Shown: positions 23,731 to 35,347 of the stretch, piece after piece | How the letters are laid out: each line of letters begins with the position of its first letter | Position numbering within the stretch: position 1 is the first letter of the stretch | Assembly: GCF_000004195.4 (NCBI RefSeq) | Contig: NC_030677.2 | Span: forward strand, 201,674,713-201,738,712 | DNA: 64,000 bases | Direction of reading: 5' to 3' | Source of the DNA: Xenopus tropicalis | Taxonomy: Eukaryota; Chordata; Amphibia; Anura; Pipidae | Program-made: the position numbers and the translations under genes | The notes under the pieces: generated by a model | Seen by the model: the letters and a program-made list of their open reading frames with translations, nothing else | The model's database searches: none | What the model was told of the DNA's origin: nothing

Positions 23731-24244
23731 TTGGACTCTTTATGCCTTATAATGTCATGGGTACATTATACGGTACATTGGTATAAATAAATGTTAATAA
23801 TAATAATAATTACAGGGACCTCTCGACCAACAGTTTAGTGAATGTCAATAAGCATTTAGGGTAAAGTTGAGAGAAGATGAAAGGAATGCACTAATGCCAT
23901 ACTCCATACTTCATGGGTTCCATTCATTTCCCCCACATGTTGCTGATAGTATGTGAGAGTATATACTGTATATTGGCCCCTATAACAGCCTGAAGCAGGG
24001 ACTGCATACACAGGCTACTGGCGCTTATGGAAGACTGAACCGATCCCTCAGCAGAACAATCTGTTTAATCCCCCAGTTGGATAGGATTGAGCCTTGGGTT
24101 GACCCTCAGCACATCCAGATGGGCTCATACCTAGGTTTTGAGTACAGGTACGGCTGGAGAGGGATAGAGGTCCCCCACGTTGGCCAGGACGCAGCGTGAA
24201 CCCAAGGCCCATAGGTGAGGAACATGGTAACTGCCATGACCTCC

Positions 24245-24428
24245 ATCCTCTTGTGTCTTTGACTCTTAAATTATTGCAACTGTATCTTGTATTTATTTGT
24301 ATTTATTGTTATACTGTGTATTTATCTATTATTATCTTAATAATAGGGGGTTTGTATTAATGTATTCTACTGTACAGCGCTGCGTACATAAGTAGCACTT
24401 TATAAATAAACATATACATACATACATG
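24245..24428 (+). mobile_element. LINE 3'-end fragment (same family as 41881-42712)
   Basis: CTACTGTACAGCGCTGCGTA, then CATAAGTAGCACTTTATAAA and a (CATA)n tail, matches the minus-strand 3' end of the LINE at 41.9 kb. Only 3' UTR sequence is present. Confidence 0.82.
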
Positions 24429-24991
24429 ACGAGGGCCCCATTACAGTAATACTCCCAGCTCTCACTCACACGTATGATACACGCACCCTGCAATGTAATG
24501 CTGCTCTCTGTACCGGGGGCTTCAGGGAAACACATGGCAGACAAACACTAGCATTGAATTTGCCTTTATTATCTGAAATACAGAGTAGAAAGAGATGGAC
24601 AGATGCAATAACAGAATAAAGCTGAATAAAGAAATGGCTGTTTCCTCCCTGGCAGGAACGTTTTATACTATAGCAAAAGAAGGATCCTCAATGGCCAGTC
24701 AAAATGAGCCAAAGTGAATGGGACACTGCCCCCAGATTTAAAGGGCAAGCCAAACAGCAAAATCCAAAAGATCAAAACTCACATTATTCAAAAATCATTA
24801 TTAAAAGCATACAAACCCCTAAAAATGCCGCCTTACACATTTCGTACCCTACCGGTACTGGAGCAGAACCGCAGGGGAATTATATCAAAGTGAAATTATA
24901 TGTTGTTTTTGTTAATGTGGCAAAAATACACTAAATAACAGAGAATACTATAGGCTAAAATGTTTGCACCTGGGGCCTCTTGAATTGATGC

Positions 24992-25300
24992 CAGTGAGTG
25001 AGTGAGCCTACGGCCAGCGAGCGAGTGAGCCTACGGCCAGCGAGCGAGTGAGCCTACGGCCAGCGAGCGAGTGAGCCTACGGCCAGCGAGCGAGTGAGCC
25101 TACGGCCAGCGAGCGAGTGAGCCTACGGCCAGCGAGCGAGTGAGCCTACGGCCAGCGAGCGAGTGAGCCTACGGCCAGCGAGCGAGTGAGCCTTACGGCC
25201 AGCGAGCGAGTGAGCCTTACGGCCAGCGAGCGAGTGAGCCTTACGGCCAGCGAGCGAGTGAGCCTACGGCCAGCGAGCGAGTGAGCCTACAGCCAGTGAG
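24992..25300 (-). repeat. 23-bp minisatellite, ~13 copies, adjoining mir-122
   Basis: Unit AGCCTACGGCCAGCGAGCGA plus GTG, 23 bp, GC-rich; three or four copies carry an extra T (CCTTACGG). The last diverged units (CAGCCAGTGAGTGAGTG) reach within about 10 bases of the 3' arm of the mir-122 primary hairpin. Confidence 0.97.
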
Positions 25301-25307
25301 TGAGTGT

Positions 25308-25390
25308 GCCTGCAGTAGCTCATTAGTGTGATAATGGCGTTTGATAGCTCTGACACAAACACCATTGTCACACTCCATAGCTCCAGCAGT
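25308..25390 (-). ncRNA. mir122: mir-122 microRNA precursor
   Basis: The - strand reads TGGAGTGTGACAATGGTGTT followed by TG at 25377-25356, identical to vertebrate miR-122-5p. After a loop TGTCAGAGCTATCA comes AACGCCATTATCACACTAAT from 25341 downward, the miR-122-3p arm. Basal stem strands CTGGAGCTA and AGCTACTGCAG pair outside the Drosha region. miR-122 is the dominant hepatocyte microRNA, acting on lipid-metabolism and cell-identity targets. Its location between alpk2 and nedd4l matches the human locus. Confidence 0.98.
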
Positions 25391-25941
25391 CCGACTCCCG
25401 ATCAGAATGTAGATCAGTTCCACTTCCGATTCTGCAAGAGAAAAACACAGGAATAATGAGCCCCCCAAGCTGCTGATATATACACACTGCCTCATACAAT
25501 GGTTATGTCTATATGAAGCCACTGGCAGTACAGTCTCCCTCCTATAGAGACATAATTATGAGTAGAATGGGCACTAACTGTCATATTGCTCACTGACTGA
25601 CCTTCTACCCCATGGGGGGGGCAGTCCCACATTTTGGTCTTAAACCAACTCTCAGTAGATCCCAAGGCAGATACAGGAATATGGCTGCTGAGTGTCGGGC
25701 TTGTGGCAGGGTAAATACACGGAGCCAGAGTGGCCTACACTGTACAATACTGGCATAGAAAAGTATGGAAAACACACAGTGTATGGCAGTCACATCAGCC
25801 GGACAGACACTCCCTGAGCCCTGTGGTTTTATTGGCTGCTTTCATACCAAGTCCATGGCACGGCCTCTGGCACAAAATCGGATTTCTTATTCATTTCAAT
25901 GAGGGTAAAATTCAATGGTTTTAAGTGTATCATTCTCTTAT

Positions 25942-26056
25942 ACACTGCTGATTCTGACTCATGAAACAATCAGTCCGACGCCAGTTCCCCTTTGGCCGGG
26001 AATTCCCACGGTGCCTTCTGGTACATTGATTCAAGCGTCAGAACCAGCAGTGCAGG
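25942..26056. mobile_element. Short palindromic MITE (CACTGCTG family), copy 2
   Basis: Ends ACACTGCTGATTCTGAC and GTCAGAACCAGCAGTGC, same family as 22588-22726. It lies within the putative mir-122 host intron, on the promoter side of the hairpin. Confidence 0.8.
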
Positions 26057-26233
26057 GAACAGCCGGGGGCAGACATTCAGTAGCAGCGACATTTACAAAT
26101 AACTCTGCTGAAAAGTTGGTTTATATTTTATTTTCTTGCATTTTGCAGACTTTCAAAATTCAAGTTTCCCTTTATTATAAGGAAAAATAAAGCAGTTTCA
26201 TGGTATTATTAAAATAGGCAATTTTATGAAATT

Positions 26234-26254
26234 ATATATATATATATATATAAA
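26234..26254. repeat. (TA)n microsatellite
   Basis: About ten TA dinucleotides in the A/T-rich putative mir-122 host intron. The rest of 26.1-26.9 kb is A/T-rich with no recognised feature. Confidence 0.85.
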
Positions 26255-27025
26255 TAGGAAACATCGAACACTAATAAAAATTGCCAGAAATGGATACAGC
26301 AGGAGTCATTATTTTATCATACGGACATATAGCACTTACTGTGCTGGGTATAAACATAGAAACAGAAGGAATGTTCTGAGCCTTCAAAAACCCTCACACT
26401 GTATAGGAACTGTTTAAATGAAACAATATGGCAGCTCCAACCTGTATGTATAATATAGAAATATCCATGGATATCTCGGTGCACACAATAAGCAATCCCA
26501 TCTAATGTTTGCATTTTACATTGGTTAATTTCTAAAATATACGTACATTTCTTTAAAACTGGTGTTTTTGATATTCCTTGTTTTTTTTAAATTCATCTAA
26601 AAATAAAATTAACTATTTGCACTAGATTTTATCATTTATCTTGCAATAAAATACGTTCGTATTGGCGCTCTCCGTATTTCTTTTTTTTAAAATTCATGGT
26701 AAAATAGATAGTAAGTCAGCGTTTTTCTAAATTTTAGATCATTTTGTGATTTTCTAATGGGTTTTCGGCATCACAAATAATTACAATAATAGTCTTATGG
26801 CCTACATTAGCCTATTTATGTGAAAAAAATATAAAAAAATTTTTCCCCCGAATTTATGGCACTTAGAGTGCTTGGAAACGGCTAAATATGACTTTGAAAT
26901 ATATAATATTTATAATATTGGGGAGCATAAAAAGACACCCAGAAATACCCCCCTTTCCCCTCTATATTATGAGTAAAGCTAAGGGAGTGGAAGAGACCAA
27001 GCTGCAGGAATAGGGGGGTTCTTAC

Positions 27026-27135
27026 CGTATGAGCGGAAGGGGCTTCGGCGCAGGTAGAATTGATGGTTTCTAACAAAACACTTTCTTTGAAACTGAAGAG
27101 AAAGTCTCTGCCCTGTGGGACATTGCTGGGATCTC
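27026..27135 (-). ncRNA. Putative 5' exon of pri-mir-122 transcript
   Basis: Minus-strand donor CATACG/GTAAGAA (exon end 27026) lies about 105 bases downstream of the start expected from the TATA-like CCATAAAGG at 27160s. With the acceptor at 25432 it would remove a 1.6-kb intron. The start site is inferred from the TATA position only. Confidence 0.5.
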
Positions 27136-27160
27136 ACAGTCAGGGAATTGCCCGTCGGCC

Positions 27161-27231
27161 TTTATGGAAACCAGAACTTTTAAGCAAACAATCCTTTCTC
27201 TTTCTGATGTCACATTAAAATATTGATTAAC
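27161..27231 (-). promoter_or_regulatory. Putative liver promoter of mir-122
   Basis: In - strand order: GTTAATCAATATT at 27231-27219 resembles an HNF1 site (GTTAATNATTAAC), TGTTTGCTTA at 27190-27181 fits a FOXA/HNF3 site, and CCATAAAGG at about 27168-27160 resembles a TATA box. HNF1, FOXA and HNF4 factors are known regulators of mammalian miR-122. No clear HNF4 DR1 was seen; a weak TTTCAAAG lies near 27090. Confidence 0.6.
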
Positions 27232-27659
27232 AGACTCGTCCTGACTCCACCCACATTCAGCCGCCTATTTACATTTTTTTTTTTTTTGCATTTTTGTCCT
27301 TTTTTAAAGAGTCTGTAAATAGTCAGTATCAGCGCTCAGGAACCGCATAGGTTAGACTGTAAGCTCCTATGGCAAATGTATATTTATTGCTTATTTTACT
27401 TCACTTTCCCCTTTTTACTTTTCATATAAAGGGGGTTATTTTTATTTAAGAAAAGACTGGTTTCCCAGAAATTTCATCATAAACTTGTGAAACAAACTTT
27501 TACAGCTACTGTTTGACAGACTGGATCATTCAATTCCATTAAAAAAAAAAAAGAAAAATGTAAATGTTGCCCAATCAATCAGGGGGGCCTATATATCTCC
27601 TGGTGGGCCCAATCCTAGATCAGTTACCAACAACCCATTCTTATCCCACCAAACTAATC

Positions 27660-28340
27660 ATATACAGTCATGGAAACTGGAGGCCATCGCCCATAGACTC
27701 TATTTTATTTAAATAATTAAATTTTTTTTAAATGATTCCCTTTTCTCTGTAATAATAAAACAGTACCTGTACTTGATCCCAACTAAGATATAATTACCCC
27801 TTATTGGGGCAGAACAGCCCTATTGGGTTTATTTCATGGTTAAATGATTCCCTTTTCTCTGTAATAATAAAACAGTACCTGTACTTGATCCCAACTAAGA
27901 TATAATTACCCCTTATTGGGGCAGAACAGCCCTATTGGGTTTATTTCATGGTTAAATGATTCCCTTTTCTCTGTAATAATAAAACAGTACCTGTACTTGA
28001 TCCCAACTAAGATATAATTACCCCTTATTGGGGCAGAACAGCCCTATTGGGTTTATTTAATGGTTAAATGATTCCCTTTTCTCTGTAATAATAAAACAGT
28101 ACCTGTACTTGATCCCAACTAAGATATAATTACCCCTTATTGGGGCAGAACAGCCCTATTGGGTTTATTTAATGGTTAAATGATTCCCTTTTCTCTGTAA
28201 TAATAAAACAGTACCTGTACTTGATCCCAACTAAGATATAATTACCCCCTTATTGGGGCAGAACAGCCCTATTGGGTTTATTTAATTAAAAACCTCTTAT
28301 GCATTCTGGATAACAGGTCCTATACCTGTCTATATCTAAT
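27660..28340. mobile_element. MITE carrying five copies of a 112-bp tandem repeat
   Basis: Five near-identical 112-bp units (starting at ATGATTCCC, 27732, 27844, 27956, 28068, 28180) include CAGTACCTGTACTTGATCCC and ATTGGGGCAGAACAGCCCTA. Flanking sequences, CCCATAGACTCTATT on the left and GCATTCTGGATAACAGGTCC on the right, recur around the arrays at 37.4 and 53.7 kb. The array therefore sits inside a transposable element. Confidence 0.88.
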
Positions 28341-28654
28341 AGCTTTGAATGTCTTTAGCATTAACCTGTCTGGTGGCCCCTAAGAGGTCCAGTCTGTCAC
28401 AGTGGGGCCCCAGAGTGTGCGGTTACCCAGTGCAATCAGCAGATGAATCAGTAGAACCTGGGAGCATAACATTGGATCTCAGTTTAATAGTTTTGAGCAA
28501 TTTTGTTGCAGATATGTTGATATGTAAGAATATTTATGCATGTCTCATTAAAATGAGATATTTTAATATAATGTGAATAAAGTCTTCTTTACTTTTAAAT
28601 ATTTTTTGTGAACCCTGTGGAGTTTCCTGAGTGCCTATATGGTGGTTGATGCTT

Positions 28655-31600
28655 TCTGCTTTATGCACCCTATGCTGAAGGTCTTTCTGCTTTATGCACC
28701 CTATGCTGAAGGTCTTTTTGCTTTATGCACCCTATGCTGAAGGTCTTTCTGCTTTATGCACCCTATGCTGAAGGTCTTTTTGCTTTATGCACCCTATGCT
28801 GAAGGTCTTGTTGCTTTATGCACCCTATGCTGAAGGTCTTTTTGCTTTATGCACCCTATGCTGAAGGTCTTTCTGCTTTATGCACCCTATGCTGAAGGTC
28901 TTTTGCTTTATGCACCCTATGCTGAAGGTCTTGTTGCTTTATGCACCCTATGCTGAAGGTCTTGTTGCTTTATGCACCCTATGCTAAAGGTCTTGTTGCT
29001 TTATGCACCCTATGCTGAAGGTCTTGTTGCTTTATGCACCCTATGCTGAAGGTCTTTTGCTTTATGCACCCTATGCTGAAGGTCTTTCTGCTTTATGCAC
29101 CCTATGCTGAAGGTCTTGTTGCTTTATGCACCCTATGCTGAAGGTCTTTCTGCTTTATGCACCCTATGCTGAAGGTCTTTCTGCTTTATGCACCCTATGC
29201 TGAAGGTCTTTCTGCTTTATGCACCCTATGCTGAAGGTCTTTCTGCTTTATGCACCCTATGCTGAAGGTCTTGTTGCTTTATGCACCCTATGCTGAAGGT
29301 CTTTTGCTTTATGCACCCTATGCTGAAGGTCTGTTTGCTTTATGCACCCTATGCTGAAGGTCTTTCTGCTTTATGCACCCTATGCTGAAGGTCTTTCTGC
29401 TTTATGCACCCTATGCTGAAGGTCTTTCTGCTTTATGCACCCTATGCTGAAGGTCTTTCTGCTTTATGCACCCTATGCTGAAGGTCTTGTTGCTTTATGC
29501 ACCCTATGCTGAAGGTCTTGTTGCTTTATGCACCCTATGCTGAAGGTCTTGTTGCTTTATGCACCCTATGCTGAAGGTCTTTCTGCTTTATGCACCCTAT
29601 GCTGAAGGTCTTTCTGCTTTATGCATCCTATGCTGAAGGTCTTTCTGCTTTATGCACCCTATGCTGAAGGTCTTGTTGCTTTATGCACCCTATGCTGAAG
29701 GTCTTGTTGCTTTATGCACCCTATGCTGAAGGTCTTGTTGCTTTATGCACCCTATGCTGAAGGTCTTGTTGCTTTATGCACCCTATGCTGAAGGTCTTGT
29801 TGCTTTATGCACCCTATGCTGAAGGTCTTTTGCTTTATGCACCCTATGCTGAAGGTCTTGTTGCTTTATGCACCCTATGCTGAAGGTCTTGTTGCTTTAT
29901 GCACCCTATGCTGAAGGTCTTGTTGCTTTATGCACCCTATGCTGAAGGTCTTGTTGCTTTATGCACCCTATGCTGAAGGTCTTGTTGCTTTATGCACCCT
30001 ATGCTGAAGGTCTGTTTGTTTTATGCACCCTATGCTGAAGGTCTTGTTGCTTTATGCACCCCATGCTGAAGGTCTTTTTGCTTTATGCACCCCATGCTGA
30101 AGGTCTTGTTGCTTTATGCACCCTATGCTGAAGGTCTTTTTGCTTTATGCACCCTATGCTGAAGGTCTTGTTGCTTTATGCACCCTATGCTGAAGGTCTT
30201 GTTGCTTTATGCACCCTATGCTGAAGGTCTTTCTGCTTTATGCACCCCATGCTGAAGGTTTGCTTATGCCCCTGCTGAGGTCTTCTGCTTTATGCACCCT
30301 ATGCTGAAGGTCTTTCTGCTTTATGCACCCTATGCTGAAGGTCTTTCTGCTTTATGCACCCTATGCTGAAGGTCTTTCTGCTTTATGCACCCTATGCTGA
30401 AGGTCTTTCTGCTTTATGCACCCTATGCTGAAGGTCTTGTTGCTTTATGCACCCTATGCTGAAGGTCTTGTTGCTTTATGCACCCTATGCTGAAGGTCTT
30501 TCTGCTTTATGCACCCTATGCTGAAGGTCTTTCTGCTTTATGCACCCTATGCTGAAGGTCTTGTTGCTTTAATGCACCCTATGCTGAAGGTCTTTTGCTT
30601 TATGCACCCTATGCTGAAAGGTCTTTCTGCTTTATGCACCCTATGCTGAAGGTCTTGTTGCTTTATGCACCCTATGCTGAAGGTCTTTCTGCTTTATGCA
30701 CCCTATGCTGAAGGTCTTTCTGCTTTATGCACCCCATGCTGAAGGTCTTTCTGCTTTATGCACCCTATGCTGAAGGTCTTTTTGCTTTATGCACCCTATG
30801 CTGAAGGTCTTGTTGCTTTATGCACCCTATGCTAAAGGTCTTGTTGCTTTAATGCACCCTATGCTGAAGGTCTTGTTGCTTTATGCACCCTATGCTGAAG
30901 GTCTTTGCTTTATGCACCCTATGCTGAAGGTCTTTCTGCTTTATGCACCCTATGCTGAAGGTCTTGTTGCTTTATGCACCCTATGCTGAAGGTCTTTCTG
31001 CTTTATGCACCCTATGCTGAAGTCTTTCTGCTTTATGCACCCCTATGCTGAAGGTCTTTCTGCTTTATGCACCCCATGCTGAAGGTCTTCTGCTTTATGC
31101 ACCCTATGCTGAAGGTCTTGTTGCTTCATGCACCCTATGCTGAAGGTCTTTTGCTTTATGCCACCCTATGCTGAAGGTCTGTTTGCTTTATGCACCCTAT
31201 GCTGAAGGTCTTTCTGCTTTATGCACCCTATGCTGAAGGTCTTTCTGCTTTATGCACCTATGCTGAAGGTCTTTCTGCTTATGCACCCCATGCTGAAGGT
31301 CTTTCTGCTTTATGCACCCTAATGCTGAAGGTCTTGTTGGCTTTATGCACCCTATGCTGAAGGTCTTGTTGCTTTATGCACCCTATGCTGAAGGTCTTGT
31401 TGCTTTATGCACCCTATGCTGAAGGTCTTTCTGCTTATGCCCCTGGTTCTTTCTGCTTTATGCACCCTATGCTGAAGGTCTTTCTGCTTTATGCACCCTA
31501 TGCTGAAGGTCTTTCTGCTTTATGCACCCTATGCTGAAGGTCTTGTTGCTTTATGCACCCTATGCTGAAGGTCTTGTTGCTTTATGCACCCTATGCTGAA

Positions 31601-33757
31601 GGTCTTGTTGCTTTATGCACCCTATGCTGAAGGTCTTTCTGCTTTATGCACCCTATGCTGAAGGTCTTTCTGCTTTATGCACCCTATGCTGAAGGTCTTG
31701 TTGCTTTATGCACCCTATGCTGAAGGTCTTTCTGCTTTATGCACCCTATGCTGAAGGTCTTTCTGCTTTATGCACCCTATGCTGAAGGTCTTTCTGCTTT
31801 ATGCACCCTATGCTGAAGGTCTTTTGCTTTATGCACCCTATGCTGAAGGTCTTTCTGCTTTATGCACCCTATGCTGAAGGTCTTTCTGCTTTATGCACCC
31901 TATGCTGAAGGTCTTTTGCTTTATGCACCCTATGCTGAAGGTCTTTCTGCTTTATGCACCCTATGCTTGAAGGTCTTTCCTGCTTTATGCACCCTATGCT
32001 GAAGGTCTTCTGATGCACCCTATGCTGAAGGTCTTTCTGCTTTATGCACCCTATGCTGAAGGTCTTTCTGCTTTATGCACCCTATGCTGAAGGTCTTTTG
32101 CTTTATGCACCCTATGCTGAAGGTCTTTCTGCTTTATGCACCCTATGCTTAAGGTCTTTCTGCTTTATGCACCCTATGCTGAAGGTCTTTCTGCTTTATG
32201 CACCCTATGCTGAAGGTCTTTCTGCTTTATGCACCCTATGCTGAAGGTCTTTCTGCTTTATGCACCCTATGCTGAAGGTCTTTCTGCTTTATGCACCATA
32301 TGCTGAAGGTCTTTTGCTTTATGCACCCTATGCTGAAGGTCTTTTGCTTTATGCACCCTATGCTGAAGGTCTTTCTGCTTTATGCACCCTATGCTGAAGG
32401 TCTTTCTGCTTTATGCACCCTATGCTGAAGGTCTTTTGCTTTATGCACCCTATGCTGAAGGTCTTTCTGCTTTATGCACCCTATGCTGAAGGTCTTTCTG
32501 CTTTATGCACCCTATGCTGAAGGTCTTTCTGCTTTATGCACCCTATGCTGAAGGTCTTTCTGTTTTATGCACCCCATGCTGAAGGTCTTTCTGCTTTATG
32601 CACCCTATGCTGAAGGTCTTTTGCTTTATGCACCCTATGCTGAAGGTCTTTCTGCTTTATGCACCCTATGCTGAAGGTCTTGTTGCTTTATGCACCCTAT
32701 GCTGAAGGTCTTTTGCTTTATGCACCCTATGCTGAAGGTCTTTCTGCTTTATGCACCCTATGCTGAAGGTCTTTTGCTTTATGCACCCTATGCTGAAGGT
32801 CTTTCTGCTTTATGCACCCTATGCTGAAGGTCTTTCTGCTTTATGCACCCTATGCTGAAGGTCTTTCTGTTTTATGCACCCCATGCTGAAGGTCTTTCTG
32901 CTTTATGCACCCTATGCTGAAGGTCTTTCTGCTTTATGCACCCTATGCTGAAGGTCTTTCTGCTTTATGCACCCTATGCTGAAGGTCTTTCTGTTTTATG
33001 CACCCCATGCTGAAGGTCTTTCTGCTTTATGCACCCTATGCTGAAGGTCTTTTGCTTTATGCACCCTATGCTGAAGGTCTTTCTGCTTTATGCACCCTAT
33101 GCTGAAGGTCTTTCTGCTTTATGCACCCTATGCTGAAGGTCTTGTTGCTTTATGCACCCTATGCTGAAGGTCTTTCTGCTTTATGCACCCTATGCTGAAG
33201 GTCTTTCTGCTTTATGCACCCTATGCTGAAGGTCTTTCTGTTTTATGCACCCCATGCTTAAGGTCTTTCTGCTTTATGCACCCTATGCTGAAGGTCTTTC
33301 TGCTTTATGCACCCTATGCTGAAGGTCTTGTTGCTTTATGCACCCTATGCTGAAGGTCTTTTGCTTTATGCACTCTATGCTGAAGGTCTTTCTGCTTTAT
33401 GCACCCTATGCTGAAGGTCTTTTGCTTTATGCACCCTATGCTGAAGGTCTTTCTGCTTTATGCACCCTATGCTGAAGGTCTTTTGCTTTATGCACCCTAT
33501 GCTGAAGGTCTTTCTGCTTTATGCACCCTATGCTGAAGGTCTTTCTGCTTTATGCACCCTATGCTGAAGGTCTTTTGCTTTATGCACCCTATGCTGAAGG
33601 TCTTTCTGCTTTATGCACCCTATGCTGAAGGTCTTTCTGCTTTATGCACCCTATGCTGAAGGTCTTTCTGCTTTATGCACCCTATGCTGAAGGTCTTTCT
33701 GCTTTATGCACCCTATGCTGAAGGTCTTTCTGCTTTATGCACCCTATGCTGAAGGTC
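28655..33757 (+). repeat. 31-bp minisatellite, ~5.1 kb, about 165 copies
   Basis: Unit CTTTATGCACCCTATGCTGA plus AGGTCTTTCTG. Variants in the tail (TTTCTG, TTGTTG, TTTTTG, TTTG) give 29-31 bp. There is no spacer diversity, so it is not a CRISPR array, and the length is not a multiple of three. Patches at about 30255-30285, 31020-31110, 31255-31450 and 31960-32020 contain single-base gaps and shortened units. Confidence 0.98.
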
Positions 33758-33759
33758 GG

Positions 33760-35034
33760 TGAGTGTTTTGTTTACTACTGGTCCTTTTGTGCCTTTATTT
33801 TTGGCTTTGTATTCAACCCTTTCTCACACAAGGCAACCAAAATATTCACAGAAGCCCTTCTAATATAGACTACTGTAACCTACTGCTGTGTGGAGTCTCT
33901 AGTCCCAGCCAACCCATTGCAGTTATGCATTTTTCATTACAGCTGAAATATACACACTTTAAGTGGTCTAGTCGCCATGACAATGACCTAAATGGGGTCC
34001 TCTCCTAAAGCTTGGGCACTTTTCCTTGCTTTGATTAATGGCATAGGCCTCTGTGCGGCTCCTCTGGTTTCCTGCTCCTTGTGTACAACATCAGCCCCTG
34101 TGCAACAACCGGACGTAGGATTGTTGGGCGCTGAGACTTTTGCCGACAGTGTCACCTTTCTGTTCCTTTTGTCCTTTGCACAAGGGCTGAAATGTTTGAC
34201 TGCAAACATATATGAATATGGATAGAGTTAAGGAGCCCTGGTCTGTCTGATAGGGCGAGACTCACAACTGCAACTGGAGGGCAAAATAACTGCATTTTAT
34301 AGGAAAGTGTGACTAGTACTAGACTTTCCAGCCTACGCATTTCCTTGAATGAGCAACAACGTTCCATTTTTAGGGGCTTTCTAGGATGTAGCACAACCGT
34401 ACATAATACTGCTGGCTCAGCCTTTGTGGGTCTGTATTTGCTTTTGTTTTCAGGTCTCCCATTATCAAATGAAGGTCAAAGCTGCTTCCCGACTGGTTTG
34501 AGCAAAGAGCTGCCCAGAAGTTCATCAGACTATGACCCGAAGTCCTTTGGTCGTGTTTCCTAATCGAGCTATTTAAACAGAGGACGCAAGTGCAGATAAG
34601 AGGGGATGAGAGATAGCCTGGGCAGCAGGGCACCTTTCCCCCCAAGTGCTCAGAGATAACCGATGTTGCAAACATTGCCCAGCAGTAAGTTTATAGGAGA
34701 TAAAATGCCCATTGCTTGCAGCTTTGATGTGTTTTGCTTGTAGCTTTCTGGCTCAAAAAAGAGTAAAAAGGGTCATAGTTAATCTGGCAGCTGGTATCCC
34801 CCCAAATCCTAAGGTAATACCACTAAGGGCATAACAATAGAGGCTGAGAAGCCCATGGATATAGGGTGCCCTATGGGGTTTCAGTGCCTGTAGGTGCAGG
34901 GGCAAGTCTAAGTAACCTGGTAGCTTCCAAGCAGATTCCAGTCAAAATGTTGGATCATGTGGACCCCAAAAGCAGATTGAAATTGCCCAAATTGGCTACA
35001 TTATTTACTCATTCATGAGGCCATAGGTCTAGGG
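33760..35034. other. Intergenic, no feature recognised
   Basis: Single-copy-looking sequence between the 31-bp array and a hAT element. Reading frames of up to about 100 codons exist on both strands, but none shows a recognisable domain, signal peptide or splice-linked partner. Confidence 0.5.
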
Positions 35035-35339
35035 CAGTGATCCCCAACCAGTGGCTCTGGGGCAACATGTCGCTCCCCAACCCCTTGGATGTTGCTCTCA
35101 GTGCCCCCAAACCAGGGAGTTATTTTTGAATTTCTGGCTTGGGGGCAAGTTTTGGTTGCATAAAACACAGTGTTGAGCCAAACAGAGCCTTCTATAGGCA
35201 GCCAGCCCACATAGGGGCTACCAATTAGCCAATCACAGCCCTTATTGGCACCCCCAGGAACTTTTATGGTGCTTGTGTTGCTCCCAACCCTTTTTCCATT
35301 TGAATGTGGCTCACGGGTATAAAAGTTTGGGGATCCCTG
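35035..35339. mobile_element. hAT-type MITE, 305 bp
   Basis: Ends CAGTGATCCCCAACC and TTTGGGGATCCCTG are imperfect inverted repeats. Flanks GTCTAGGG (35027-35034) and GTTTAGGG (35340-35347) are an 8-bp target duplication with one change. Confidence 0.9.
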
Positions 35340-35347
35340 GTTTAGGG

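Larger units (their letters stand above)
24545..25431 (-). ncRNA. Putative 3' exon of pri-mir-122 transcript
   Basis: On the - strand a good acceptor (TGTTTTTCTCTTGCAG) ends at 25432, 41 bases before the mir-122 hairpin. Downstream an AATAAA (plus-strand TTTATT, 24564-24569) is followed by A/T-rich sequence. The exon would hold the hairpin and the 23-bp minisatellite. Mammalian mir-122 comes from a spliced long primary transcript, but termination there may rely on Microprocessor cleavage, so the poly(A) end is tentative. Confidence 0.45.

Noticed and set aside
28655..33757. Direct repeats resembling a CRISPR array
   Set aside because: Units are contiguous 31-bp repeats with no unique spacers, and the window is clearly vertebrate.
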